Assembly: GCA_039720395.1 (NCBI GenBank)
Contig: CM077833.1
Location: 23,210,271 to 23,274,270, forward strand
Direction: 5' to 3'
Length of the DNA stretch: 64,000 bases
From: Liquidambar formosana
Lineage: Eukaryota > Streptophyta > Magnoliopsida > Saxifragales > Altingiaceae
Shown: one piece after another, positions 43,942 to 52,730 of the stretch
Layout of the letters: each line of letters opens with the position of its first letter
How positions within the stretch are numbered: position 1 is the first letter of the stretch
The notes under the pieces: generated by a model
What the model saw: only the letters and a program-made list of their open reading frames with translations
What the model was told of the DNA's origin: nothing
Database searches by the model: none
Made by a program: the position numbers and the translations under genes

Positions 43942-45672
43942 TCAAGTAGCTTTCTTTGGTACCCATACTTTCTTGGGTCCATAGGGGTTAGCCATAGGAG
44001 GTGAGGTTCCCTTAATCACCCACACCTTCTTGGTGAATCTTTTTGGTCTTCTTCTCATGTTACAAGTGTAAGCATTGTGTCCTTCCTTATTACAATAAGT
44101 ACATGAGATTTTAGGTGTGCTAGGAACCTTGGGTTTAGGGAAGAAGTTAATGTAGGATTTTTGTTTAACATTTTCTTGATAACCAATTCCGGCCTTGTCA
44201 AAGCACCATCTTTGACTAGTTAATATCTTATCCAAGTTATCCCTTCCATTGGTAAACTTGGCCAAGGTATTAGTCAAGTCTTCAATCTTTTCTTTCAATG
44301 AAGTGTTTTCACTTTCAAGATTAGATTGAGAGATGGTTGGGGGTGAGTCTATCTTTCTTTTTAACTCTAAGTTTTCATTTTTCAAAGTAATTAATTCTTC
44401 TTGAAGAGATGAGATATTCTTTTTCAAGTCAATATTTTTGTGAGAAAATCTTTTTAATTCAAGAAAAGTATCTTCAAGAGCATCTTGTAGTTCTTCATAA
44501 GTAGGAGGTTCTTCTATAGGATAATCAATAGAGTTAGGTTCGATTACCTCATCTTCGTTTGCCATGAGACAAAAGTTTGCAACTTCTTGATCGCATGAAG
44601 CCTCCTCATCTTCTTCATCACTATTTGCTTCATCATCCCAAGTGACGGTGAAAGCCTTCTTCTTGAATTTTCTATTGTCCTTGAAGTTGTTGTTGTTGTG
44701 GCTCGTCTTGTTGTAGTTGTTGTTGAGTTGGGGGCAATTTATCTTGATATGCCCGGGCTTCTTACATTCAAAACACACTTGAGGTTCTCTATTTGAAATC
44801 TCTCCTCTATTTGGAATTCTTTTGGAGGAGTCTCCCTTGTTGAATCTCCTCCCTTGATTTCTTCTAGAAAAGAACCTTTTGAGCTTGTGAGAAATGAAAG
44901 CAATGTCTTCATCTTCCTCATTTTCACATTCTTCACTTGGTGTTTCTTCTTCATCTTGTGAGGCTTTGAGAGCCATACTCTTGGAAGTCTTTCCTTCATC
45001 AATTTCACGAGCTTTGAATGTGAGTTCTTGTGTGACCAAGTTGCCATCAAGATCACTCAAGGTCATTGATGATAGCTCCTTTGATTGAAGTAGAGTTGTG
45101 GTGAGGACGTCCCATTGCTTAGGCAAGCTCCTAAGAATTTTTCTCACAAATTCGGAGTTAGTGTAAGTTTTTCCAAGAGAACTCAAGGGATTGATAATAG
45201 CATTAAATCTAGCAAACATATCTCTAATAGATTCATCCTTTTTCATTTTGAACATTTCATATTCACAAACAAGCATGTTAATTTTAGCTTCTTTTACTTG
45301 AGATGTTCCTTCATAAGTAACCTCCAATGTGTCCCATATCTCTTTGGCACTAGTGCACCTAGAGATTTTGCTAAACTCATCATTAGTTAGAGCACAATAT
45401 AACAGCCCAATGGCTTTGGAATTAAGTTCTAGGGACTTGTGATCAGCTGTGGTGTATTCTTGTGGTACTTTAGGAAGTGTAACTCCATCTACCACTTTAG
45501 TAGGGATTAAAGGACCCTTAGAAGTAATATTCCACAGCTCATAGCTAGTGGATTGAATAAAGATTTGCATTCTAATTTTCCAAAAATTGTAGAGAGATGC
45601 ATCTCCATTAAAAAGTGGTGGTCTATTGGACGATTGTCCTTCGGAGAATCCGTTACCACTATAGTTGGCCAT
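43942..45672 (-). CDS. Copia gag protein with two CCHC zinc knuckles (576 aa)
   Basis: It begins 41 bp after the primer-binding site with an ATG (MANYSGNGF, then RPPLFNGDASLYNFWKIRM), the usual start of the UBN2-type gag domain. The capsid region extends through EIWDTLEVTYEG and LGKTYTNSEFVRKILRSLP (to about residue 215). A zinc knuckle CFECKKPGHIKINC (C-x2-C-x4-H-x4-C) lies near residue 300. After an acidic stretch and a predicted coiled coil (FLELKRFSHKNIDLKKNISS and onward, about 400-470) comes a second knuckle, CTYCNKEGHNAYTC, near residue 530. It assembles the virus-like particle and binds the element RNA. It ends at a TGA 16 nt before the pol reading frame, which lies in a different register. 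Confidence 0.92.
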   Translation of the reverse strand: MANYSGNGFSEGQSSNRPPLFNGDASLYNFWKIRMQIFIQSTSYELWNITSKGPLIPTKVVDGVTLPKVPQEYTTADHKSLELNSKAIGLLYCALTNDEFSKISRCTSAKEIWDTLEVTYEGTSQVKEAKINMLVCEYEMFKMKKDESIRDMFARFNAIINPLSSLGKTYTNSEFVRKILRSLPKQWDVLTTTLLQSKELSSMTLSDLDGNLVTQELTFKAREIDEGKTSKSMALKASQDEEETPSEECENEEDEDIAFISHKLKRFFSRRNQGRRFNKGDSSKRIPNRGEISNREPQVCFECKKPGHIKINCPQLNNNYNKTSHNNNNFKDNRKFKKKAFTVTWDDEANSDEEDEEASCDQEVANFCLMANEDEVIEPNSIDYPIEEPPTYEELQDALEDTFLELKRFSHKNIDLKKNISSLQEELITLKNENLELKRKIDSPPTISQSNLESENTSLKEKIEDLTNTLAKFTNGRDNLDKILTSQRWCFDKAGIGYQENVKQKSYINFFPKPKVPSTPKISCTYCNKEGHNAYTCNMRRRPKRFTKKVWVIKGTSPPMANPYGPKKVWVPKKAT

Positions 45673-45712
45673 ATCGTTCCTCGCAAGACAAATATGTCAA
45701 ATGCTAGAGGTT

Positions 45713-45726
45713 GGGCTCTGATACCA
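45713..45726 (-). promoter_or_regulatory. Primer-binding site (initiator Met tRNA)
   Basis: On the minus strand the sequence reads TGGTATCAGAGCCC, the standard plant Copia site complementary to the 3' end of tRNA-iMet. It lies two bases inside the 5' LTR. Confidence 0.95.
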
Positions 45727-46254
45727 ATTGTTGTCCCAAGTGAATAACCCTAGAGGGGGGGTGAATAGGGTTATAGGCCAATTAAAAGGAAATTATAACA
45801 ATCAAAAATCTGATTATTGCAAGCTAAAATAAATGTAAGACAATGCAATAATAATGAGATTAAGGGAAGAAGAATGCAAACGATATAATGAGGTTCGGCC
45901 TCCCGCCTACGTCCTCGCCTCAAGAGCGCGCTTGAGGATTCACCAATCCACTATCACTCTCCTTCAAGGTGGAGCAGCAAACCTTTACAACTTGAGTGTT
46001 CTTCACCAACACTTAGCCAAATGCACTCTTCTCAAGTGCTTACAAAGAAAGGTATTCACAACCCTTTTGATACAAAGTATTTGGAGATGATTTTGTGTAC
46101 AAAGAAGACTCTCTCAAAGAGTAAATACACAGCAAAATGAAAGCACACTTCAGCTATTGATTGATTTCAATGAATGCTCACAAGAGGAATTAGGGCTTGT
46201 AATTGATTTTCTTGTTTTTGCTCAATGAATGCTCATAAATGAGCTCAAGCCTTG

Positions 46255-46262
46255 TATTTATA
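46255..46262 (-). promoter_or_regulatory. Probable TATA box of the 5' LTR
   Basis: The minus strand reads TATAAATA, followed about 20-30 bp further by CTTGAG-rich sequence. It lies downstream of the palindrome array in the direction of transcription, so the array would be in the U3 upstream control region. Confidence 0.55.
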
Positions 46263-46378
46263 CTCAAGGGGTCCATACTAGCCGTTCTGGAACAATAAAT
46301 GCCGGGAAAAGAAGTTTGGTGGGCAATAAATGCTTCAAATGTCCGTTAAAAAACTAGCCGTTATAACTTTCCCGAGGA

Positions 46379-46784
46379 TTTCAGCCGGCTGAAAAATCTT
46401 TCAGCCGTCTGAAATATCCATTTCAGCCGTCTGAATGAGGCTACTGAATATTCCAGAGAGGGTGTTTAAAAGGAACCAAAGATCATGATTCTCAGCCGTC
46501 TCAAACTTGCCTTTCAGCCGTCTGAAATGTTATTTCAGCCGTCTGATTAAGGCTGCTGAAAATATCAGAGAAGTTAACATTTGACATGCGAGCAAGCCTG
46601 CTCCTTCAGCCGTCTGATCAAACTTTCAGCCGGCTCAAACTTAATTTCAGCCGGCTCAAAGAGCCGTCTGAAAAATACAGAGAGAGTGTTCTTTAGGAGT
46701 TCACTTTTTCAGCCTGCTGAAAAAGGTTCAGCCTGCTGAAACCTCATTTTCAGCCGGCTGAAACATTGTTTCAGCCGTTTGAAA
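46379..46784. repeat. Palindrome array in the 5' LTR (14 motifs)
   Basis: This is the counterpart of 37668-38073. One motif differs (AGCCGTTTGAAA instead of AGCCGTCTGAAA near 46778). Confidence 0.9.
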
Positions 46785-48844
46785 AACCCTGATTTCAGAC
46801 AAAATACAACTTTCTTTCCTTTTGAATAGTTTGTCATTTTTAAGTCTTTAAGGTCATTGAATTTGTAAAGATTTAAGCCCTTCCAACTGGTGAGCAAGGA
46901 TTGAAAACAATCTTACAAGATTTTCCTAGTGTTGTCACAAATTGACTTGATAAAACTTGATTGCTCTTGAACAATTGATGGATCCATTGCTTTCTTAACA
47001 TCTTTGCTTTGCTTTGCTTTGTGCATTTTGATCCTTGCTGCTTTGAACCATTTAGTGGCTTTGATACCTGTCTAGATTCATCACTTAAATGCTCATTAGT
47101 CCTTTAAACATCTTCTTATGTATTGTTATCATCAAAACCTCGGGGATTAAACCATTTAGGCCAACAATTACCTATTATGCCCTTATTAGAATAAAAATTT
47201 ACAAAGTAAGTTTAATATGTAATATATAAAATAATATATATTTATATTATATTTTTTCGGTTTTTCGGTTTGGTTTGGTTTTTTAAACATGAAAACCAAA
47301 ACCAAACCAATTTAATTCGGTTTTCTAAAATTAGAACCAAAACCAAACCTAAGGACAAAAAAACAAAACCAAACCGACCAGTTTGGTTTGGTTCGGTTTG
47401 GTTTTCGGTTTTAACCTAAACCATGAACACCCCTAATCATGGCGGTCATGGCCGCTTCTAACTCTCTAACCATAGCAGAAAGAAGGAAAAAAAAAAAAAA
47501 AAAAACAAAAAGGGAGAGAAAAAGGAAATAGAGATGGTGGTGACAGATTGTGGAAGATGTTGGGATTTGCGTTGTTGGTTGTCCTTCTTCATGTTTTTTT
47601 GTTTTTTGTTTTTGCTTTGATTAAATTCAAGAAAAAAGAAAAAAAAAAAAAGAAAAAAAGAAAAACACAGTTGTCCGGCAAAAATGGAGTTAGCCGCCGG
47701 CAAGAGTGTTTGATTAAAATTAATTTTTTTTAATTATAAAAACAACACTAAGCATATGGCGGGCAAACTCCATGGCCAAACCCAAACCAACCTAACCAGC
47801 CCAGGTATGTTTTTCTTCAGTTACGGCCAAGCTTGGTTTTGTAACGGTTTCCAGCAATAATAATTCTTAAACATCCCAACATATAATTCTCAAAACAAGA
47901 AAAAAAAAATGTGAAGACAAATTAAGAAGGAGATGTCACTGGGAGGAAACCCCGGTTTTCTAGCCATGGCCTTTTGTCCTAAGCTTGCTTCACTAATATT
48001 TTCTAACAAAAAACCATGTTTTCCAGCCACAATTCCCAAAATATTCCAATATATATTGAAAAAAAAAAAACCTATAAAGACGAAGGAAATAATCTTGATC
48101 TTTTGACCACAAACTCTCCTGATCCAACTTTTTATTATTTGTTATTGTTTGAAAGGGGATTTTATTTACTTGAAAGGGAATGGCTGCTGTACATATGGCT
48201 ATCTTGTTTAGTAAGTAAATCCCATTTTTCTCATCTTAATCTCCATCAATATCACCCACCACATTCACTATTGGCCGTGAAGGTCCACTTGTCGTTCGCC
48301 AAAAACTTTTGAGGTTAAAGATGCTGTTGGAAAACCTTTAAGGATGAAGATGCCACCGAAAAAGCAAATCCACTCGGCGTTTGTCGAGGAGATCCACTTG
48401 CCGTTCGCCGGTAAAGCAAATCCATCCAGCCTTAAAGATACTATTGGCCATTTGTTGTGAAGGTTGGGATCTGCTTTGGGTTATATGGGTTTTTTAAGTC
48501 TTGCAGCAATGGTGCAGCATGGTTCTGATCTTCAAGAGAAAATAAATAAAAATAAGAATAAGAGAATAAAGAAAGGAGAGATTAGAGAAGAAGGAAGGGA
48601 GCGAGAGAGTCGCCAGCGTTCCAACGTGTTCAATCCCAACCTCCGAGAGAGAAAGTGTAAGAGAGAATGAGAGAGAGAGAGATGGGGTGGGAACATGCGC
48701 TCTACCCGAGGTCTACCAAAAGTTATTTACTTGTTTGCTTTTCATTGGCTCAGCACACTTTCTATTCATTGGGTCACATCCAACGACTGTGCTTTCATTT
48801 GTCCCGTTAAATTGCCTCCGGGCTGGTCCGAATTCGATCAGGCA

Positions 48845-48845
<1 letters not shown>

Positions 48846-48930
<85 letters not shown>
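48846..48930. repeat. Compound (CT)n-(TA)n microsatellite
   Basis: About 26 CT dinucleotides with two TTT interruptions pass into about 16 TA dinucleotides. Confidence 0.95.
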
Positions 48931-48933
<3 letters not shown>

Positions 48934-48939
48934 ATATAT

Positions 48940-49115
48940 AGGATGATGATCAGGTAAGCACGTGCTGATATAACTTATATCAAAACCTGCATTGGGAGTT
49001 GTACTTTGTGCATTAGTGAGATGTGAGGTGCATTGAATCAATGCAAAGGGTACAATCCCCAATGCATAGTGCTGATGTAACTTACATCAGCACGTGCTGA
49101 TGGGATCACCTCTGT
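48940..49115. mobile_element. Small inverted-repeat element with AGCACGTGCT ends
   Basis: The left arm has AGCACGTGCTGATATAACTT and the right arm AACTTACATCAGCACGTGCT. CTGCATTGGG and CCCCAATGCAT continue the pairing inward, giving arms of about 50 bp. The flanks are AT microsatellites, so a target duplication cannot be read. It is probably a MITE. Confidence 0.6.
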
Positions 49116-49171
49116 ATATATATATATGGCATAAGACAAGATAAGCTAAAAGTGGAATAATGATAACATAC

Positions 49172-49436
49172 CGATGAAATCCAATATGACCCGTCCATCT
49201 GAAAACCTCCCTACAGGCATGTGAAAAAAGGTCTCCCCATAAAGCACCCCGGGTGCTGTAAAGGTAGCAACCAATCCACCGGTGTTGGAATTCGAGTCCT
49301 CGAAGTTAAAGATGGCTGGAAATTCACAATCTTCCAGAGCAAAAACTGGGTTGAAGATGGTAACAGAAGATAAAAGCATATAAATATAACATAAACACAT
49401 AATAGATTTCATAAAGCTAGTGGTAGAGTGCTCCAT
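49172..49436 (-). pseudogene. GDSL pseudogene exon 1, MEHS subfamily, mutated block I
   Basis: The 265-bp exon matches exon 1 of the intact copy at 56971-57235, including the ATG, signal peptide (MLLSSVTIFNPVFA) and GT donor. Block I reads FNFEDSNSNTGG: the glycine before the nucleophile motif is Glu and a conserved Asp is Asn, so SGNH catalysis would probably fail even if it were spliced. No exons 2-3 follow; the next GDSL exons downstream are 4-5 at 34808-33893, beyond the hAT and Copia insertions. I read this exon and those two as one broken chimeric gene. Its upstream region is cut about 90 bp before the ATG (junction near 49526). Confidence 0.85.
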
Positions 49437-49557
49437 ATTGGAAAACTATTCAATGCTGTTGAGATAAGAAACTTAACCAGGGGGAGGGATGTTGATACAT
49501 ATATACAGTGGTGTGGGGAGAGTTCATGTCTTTACAACGGATAATTCTGGGAACTCA

Positions 49558-49955
49558 GGCTGTGTATGGATTAAGAGAAATGGAAAGAAGAGAAAAGAAG
49601 AAAAGAAAAAAGAAGAGAACAAAAGAGAAAATAACTTTCTCCCAACCTGTTTGAATAATAAATCTCATTAATGAAGAGAAAAGAAAAGAAAGTAATCATA
49701 ATTACATAATTACCCTTTTTTATATATTAAACAAAAGTTGTGTGGGGTATAATTGTCATTTTATCACTCAATAATTCATTTTCTCTTCATTTCTCTCCAA
49801 ATCTCTCCAATTTAGAAAGAAAGGTGAAGGACCTCATTTTCTCTCCATTTCCTTTCTCTTCTTTCCTAACTTAACAATCCAAACAAGAGAAATAGGGAGA
49901 AAGTCATTTTCTCTTATCTTTTCTTCTCTCCATTTCTCTCCATCCATACATAGCC
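49558..49955. mobile_element. MITE with GGCTRTGTATGGAT ends
   Basis: The left end reads GGCTGTGTATGGAT and the right end ATCCATACATAGCC, with long purine-rich and pyrimidine-rich halves that pair. It interrupts sequence that is continuous in copy 1 ('gaactcagtgtcac', near 14890). The 3-bp flanks are TCA and TTA, compatible with a degraded Harbinger-type duplication. Confidence 0.8.
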
Positions 49956-50221
49956 TTAGTGTCACAACGAGTGAACATGAAGCTCCCTGGACCTACCACC
50001 ACTAAAGAGTATTGACTCAATTTGTGAATCATTTTGTGCTGTCCTCCAAAATGACAAACCTGTCCTTTGTACCAATAGGCTGAAATGGTTGACTCGGAGA
50101 AACTCTCAGTGGAAACTTGGTCGGAGGAAGACAAGCTATTCAACAATGGCTAGCGATGAGCTAACAAATGGCACATATATATTTGTCATTACTAAAATTA
50201 AGGGGAAATATCCAAAACCTC

Positions 50222-51851
50222 TGTTGACACCCAATTTTGTACCGCCTGACATTTTGGACCACCTTTAAGCCCAATGATGAAGGGCAACAGCAGATAAACT
50301 ACCACAAGCTAGCCCGAAGGACCCGTGCAGGCACAACACAACTTTTTGATACCTTTTGATACCCCATGATCGTATGAGCATGGTTCATGCACGTACGTGC
50401 ATCTTCCATGCACGTATGATCATGCCCTTTCCAACACAGCTTTTTGATACCCATGATCGTACGAGCATGGTTCATGCACGTACGTGCATCTTCCATGCAC
50501 GTACGATCATGCCCTTCGAATTTCAAATTTTTAGCATTTCCCCCCAAATCGTTTCTTACCTTATGAAGCCCCTGTGCTTATAGCTGCTTGATGGCGGCTG
50601 GGAAACCCTAATGGACTCCGAAATAAACCCTAATCACCATCTATAAATACCCTGCTTTCATTCAAGAGAAGGGACCCGATTTTTCTCAAGCCCCCACCCC
50701 CTACAAGGATCTGATTTTTCTGTTCAGCGGAGACTTTTTGACCTAGCCTCCATCCAACTTCCTCACCCAGCCTCCATTCAACCCCTTTTTCCCAGCCTCC
50801 ACCCTTGAAAGATCGAACTTTTGCACCCAGCCTCCACTCCAAAAGATCCGAAAACTCATAGTTGTGACTGCGAGAGGTTCGGAAGGCAAGCTCGTGGAGA
50901 AATTGCAGTTGCCCGTACCTGAGGGTAATGATTTTCAATCCTTTATTCCATTTCCTTGTGATTTAGCATGATTATTAATTGTATGAAATATGCATAACAT
51001 CTTCCACATCCCTTTCATTTAATGGTTAGCATTCAGATTCGTTTTAACATCTATTCATCCCTTGCATATGATATTCCATATTCTATATATTGTTCGGGTA
51101 TATAGGATAGGTAGAATTCCATAATCATATCTCTTCATTAATTCTTGGCATTCGATTCACATGATTTAGGACTACATGTATGAATACTGTTTATTGCATC
51201 TTCATTAGCATTTATTATCATTCCATCATCTAGGTTTAGGCCATCCTATTATCCCTAAATCGCATTGTAGCCATTTTATTGCATATGTTTGAGTCATGGA
51301 CCCGTTCGGGCACAAAATGGTAAGCACGGGATGAGATTTTCGTAGGCACGTACGTACGTACGTATGAGACGCACGTACGTGCATCTCATATGCACGTACG
51401 TGCATGACCCACGTTTTTCAGACTAATCCTTGTTTTGCAAGCTGTGTAAGTATGATTCGACTCTGTCAAATGCTTTTGTTTTCTGTGTATATATTTATTT
51501 CTCTCGTTTTACCTTGATTTCATACCTATTTGCCATTGTGTGCCATCGATTGAATTAAATCATTGAATTAATTGAATATGGTTGAGCCTAATTAAGTCCT
51601 TTTTAATTAAAGCCAATAAGTACATGTGGGGGCCGGCCTCGGCCGGGCGTAGATGGGTGCCTAACACCTTCCCATCCGCATACCCTAGCTCCGAACCCGA
51701 ACGATCTCTGGTTATGGTAAGTTGGACCCTTCCAAAGGGTCAATTGGTTCCCGAAGCCAAATCGGGTGGCGACTCCTTTTTCGCCCTAATCATTTGTGGT
51801 TAGTGGCATACTACCCCCGAGCCCGGCGTGGTCCAGGACACGGCGCTCACA
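50222..51851. mobile_element. Solo LTR (1630 bp) with 5-bp target duplication
   Basis: It starts TGTTGACACCCAATTTTGT and ends GGCGCTCACA, with ACCTC repeated at 50217-50221 and 51852-51856. There is no internal domain, primer site or second LTR, so this is the product of LTR-LTR recombination. The start resembles LTRs of plant Gypsy elements (from memory). It carries CATGCACGTACGTGCATG-type palindromes at 50360-50520 and 51345-51412. Open frames within are not credible. Confidence 0.88.
50367..50517. repeat. Tandem pair of about 100-bp palindromic units
   Basis: Two near-identical units each contain ATGATCGTACGAGCATGG (or ATGATCGTATGAGCATGG), then TGCACGTACGTGCA, then CATGCACGTACGATCATG. Each folds as a hairpin whose loop is itself a perfect 14-bp palindrome. 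The TGCACGTACGTGCA motif recurs near 51385-51412 in the same LTR. Confidence 0.85.
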
Positions 51852-52469
51852 ACCTCCTTCAAATATAAAATCATATATAAAAATCTCATTAAATATTTAT
51901 CCTATCTATTTAATCCAAATAAAAAGGAATTATATCCATTAACTTCAATCAGTTAAATTTTTGTGTACTATGGTTAAAAAAAAATAGCGATCCGACTAAA
52001 ATACCATTATTTCACAATAATATGTTTAATGACAAAAATGCATATTCAAGTAAATTTTCCCTTTTACTCCTTCTTTCCCTAAACTTGTATACCTGCTCTC
52101 CTACTCCCTCTTTTTCTTCACCCTTCCCCCCATATGTATATTAGAGAAGAATTAATTAATGATAGTTAATTTTTTTCTACTTATACTAAAAAAATATATA
52201 AGTAGAAATTCAATTAAATATGTAATTTTTTCATTAAACATATTAATGTCAAAGAAGGGTATTTTAGTTGGATTGCTCTTTTCTTTTAACAAAAGTAAAT
52301 AAAAAATTAACTGGTTGGAGTTAATAGATATGAATCTTTTTTATTTGGATTAAATGGATAGGAAAAATATTTAATGGAATTTTTGGATATAAATTTATTT
52401 TTTAGAGAGTTTTTGGATATTTCCCCTAAAATTAATAAGCTAAAAAAAGTGGCAAAAATTAATTCATAC

Positions 52470-52730
52470 CGATGAAATCAATCATGAGCCGTCCATCTGC
52501 GAACCTCCCAATTGGCATGTGAAAGGTCTCACCGTAAGGTGGGGGTGGGTGCTATAAAAGCAGCAGCCAATCCTCCGGTGTCCGAATTCGAGTCCCCGAG
52601 GTTAAAAATGGCTGGAAACTCACATTTTTTCCAAAGCAACAACTGGGTTCAAGAGGGTGGCAAGGGATAAAAGGATAAAAACACAAGACAGAGATATGGC
52701 ATATTTGACTATATTGGAGGGAGACTTTAT
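52470..52730 (-). pseudogene. GDSL pseudogene exon 1, MKSP subfamily, frameshifted
   Basis: It aligns to exon 1 of copies 1 and 2. The initiator ATG has become ATA (52728-52730). Single-base insertions in the run near 52622-52632 and in the G run near 52543-52550 shift the frame, and a codon is deleted in the ETFFHMP region near 52525. The splice donor is kept. About 0.6 kb of intron 1 follows (with two insertions) before homology is cut at about 49526 and joins the promoter of the next exon 1. No other exons of this copy remain, so it is dead. Confidence 0.88.

Larger units (their letters stand above)
37018..47166 (-). mobile_element. Complete Sirevirus-like Copia LTR retrotransposon
   Basis: The element is 10149 bp long and is oriented on the minus strand (5' LTR on the right). 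Both LTRs are 1438 bp and begin TG and end CA, with a 5-bp target duplication ATTAC at 37013-37017 and 47167-47171. A primer-binding site for initiator Met tRNA (45713-45726) and a polypurine tract (38456-38469) are in place. The order is LTR, gag, pol (protease, integrase, RT, RNase H), a third env-like ORF, LTR. Integrase before RT makes it Copia. The gag and protease style, the third ORF and several polypurine-like AGGGGGAGA motifs near the 3' LTR fit the Sirevirus (SIRE/Maximus) lineage; that assignment is from memory of the family and unverified by phylogeny. Only three differences were seen between LTRs. Confidence 0.93.
45729..47166 (-). repeat. 5' LTR of the Copia element
   Basis: 1438 bp, the same length as the 3' LTR, with three differences seen. 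It includes the palindrome array at 46379-46784 and a probable TATA box at 46255-46262. It drives transcription leftward. Confidence 0.95.
36635..47435. mobile_element. hAT-type DNA transposon (non-autonomous) split by a Copia insertion
   Basis: Terminal repeats are TAGGGGTGTT at the left and AACACCCCTA at the right, followed inward by GGTTCGGTTTGG-rich sequence and its complement. A perfect 8-bp target duplication ATCATGGC lies at 36627-36634 and 47436-47443, and the undisturbed paralogous site is at about 35287-35300. TIRs and an 8-bp duplication define hAT. Without the Copia insert (37018-47166 plus its 5-bp duplication) the element is only about 650 bp and has no transposase, so it must have been moved in trans. 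Confidence 0.9.
47444..49171. other. Remainder of the second duplicate and intron-like sequence
   Basis: 47436-47954 completes the second about 700-bp duplicate. 47955-48840 is AT-rich, unremarkable sequence; its open frames do not resemble known proteins. A CT tract (48846-48897) runs into a TA tract (48898-48930), followed by a palindromic insertion (48940-49115). By position the block is intron 1 of the chimeric GDSL pseudogene. Confidence 0.5.
50201..52427. mobile_element. DNA element with about 150-bp TIRs, interrupted by a solo LTR
   Basis: The left end AGGGGAAATATCCAAAA is mirrored at the right end (TTTTTGGATATTTCCCCT). The pairing resumes after the solo LTR with 'ctcattaaatatttatccta' against 'taggaaaaatatttaatgga' and further blocks. 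AAAATTA flanks both sides (50194-50200, 52428-52434); a 9-bp reading CTAAAATTA is also possible. Copy 1 intron 1 has the undisturbed site ('aactaaaattaataagc', near 15145). The superfamily is uncertain, possibly Mutator-like. Without the LTR it is about 590 bp and non-coding. Confidence 0.8.

Noticed and set aside
50299..50583. ORFs on both strands in the solo LTR (repeated HARTC-type peptides)
   Set aside because: Symmetric translations of the CGTACG palindromes, not proteins.
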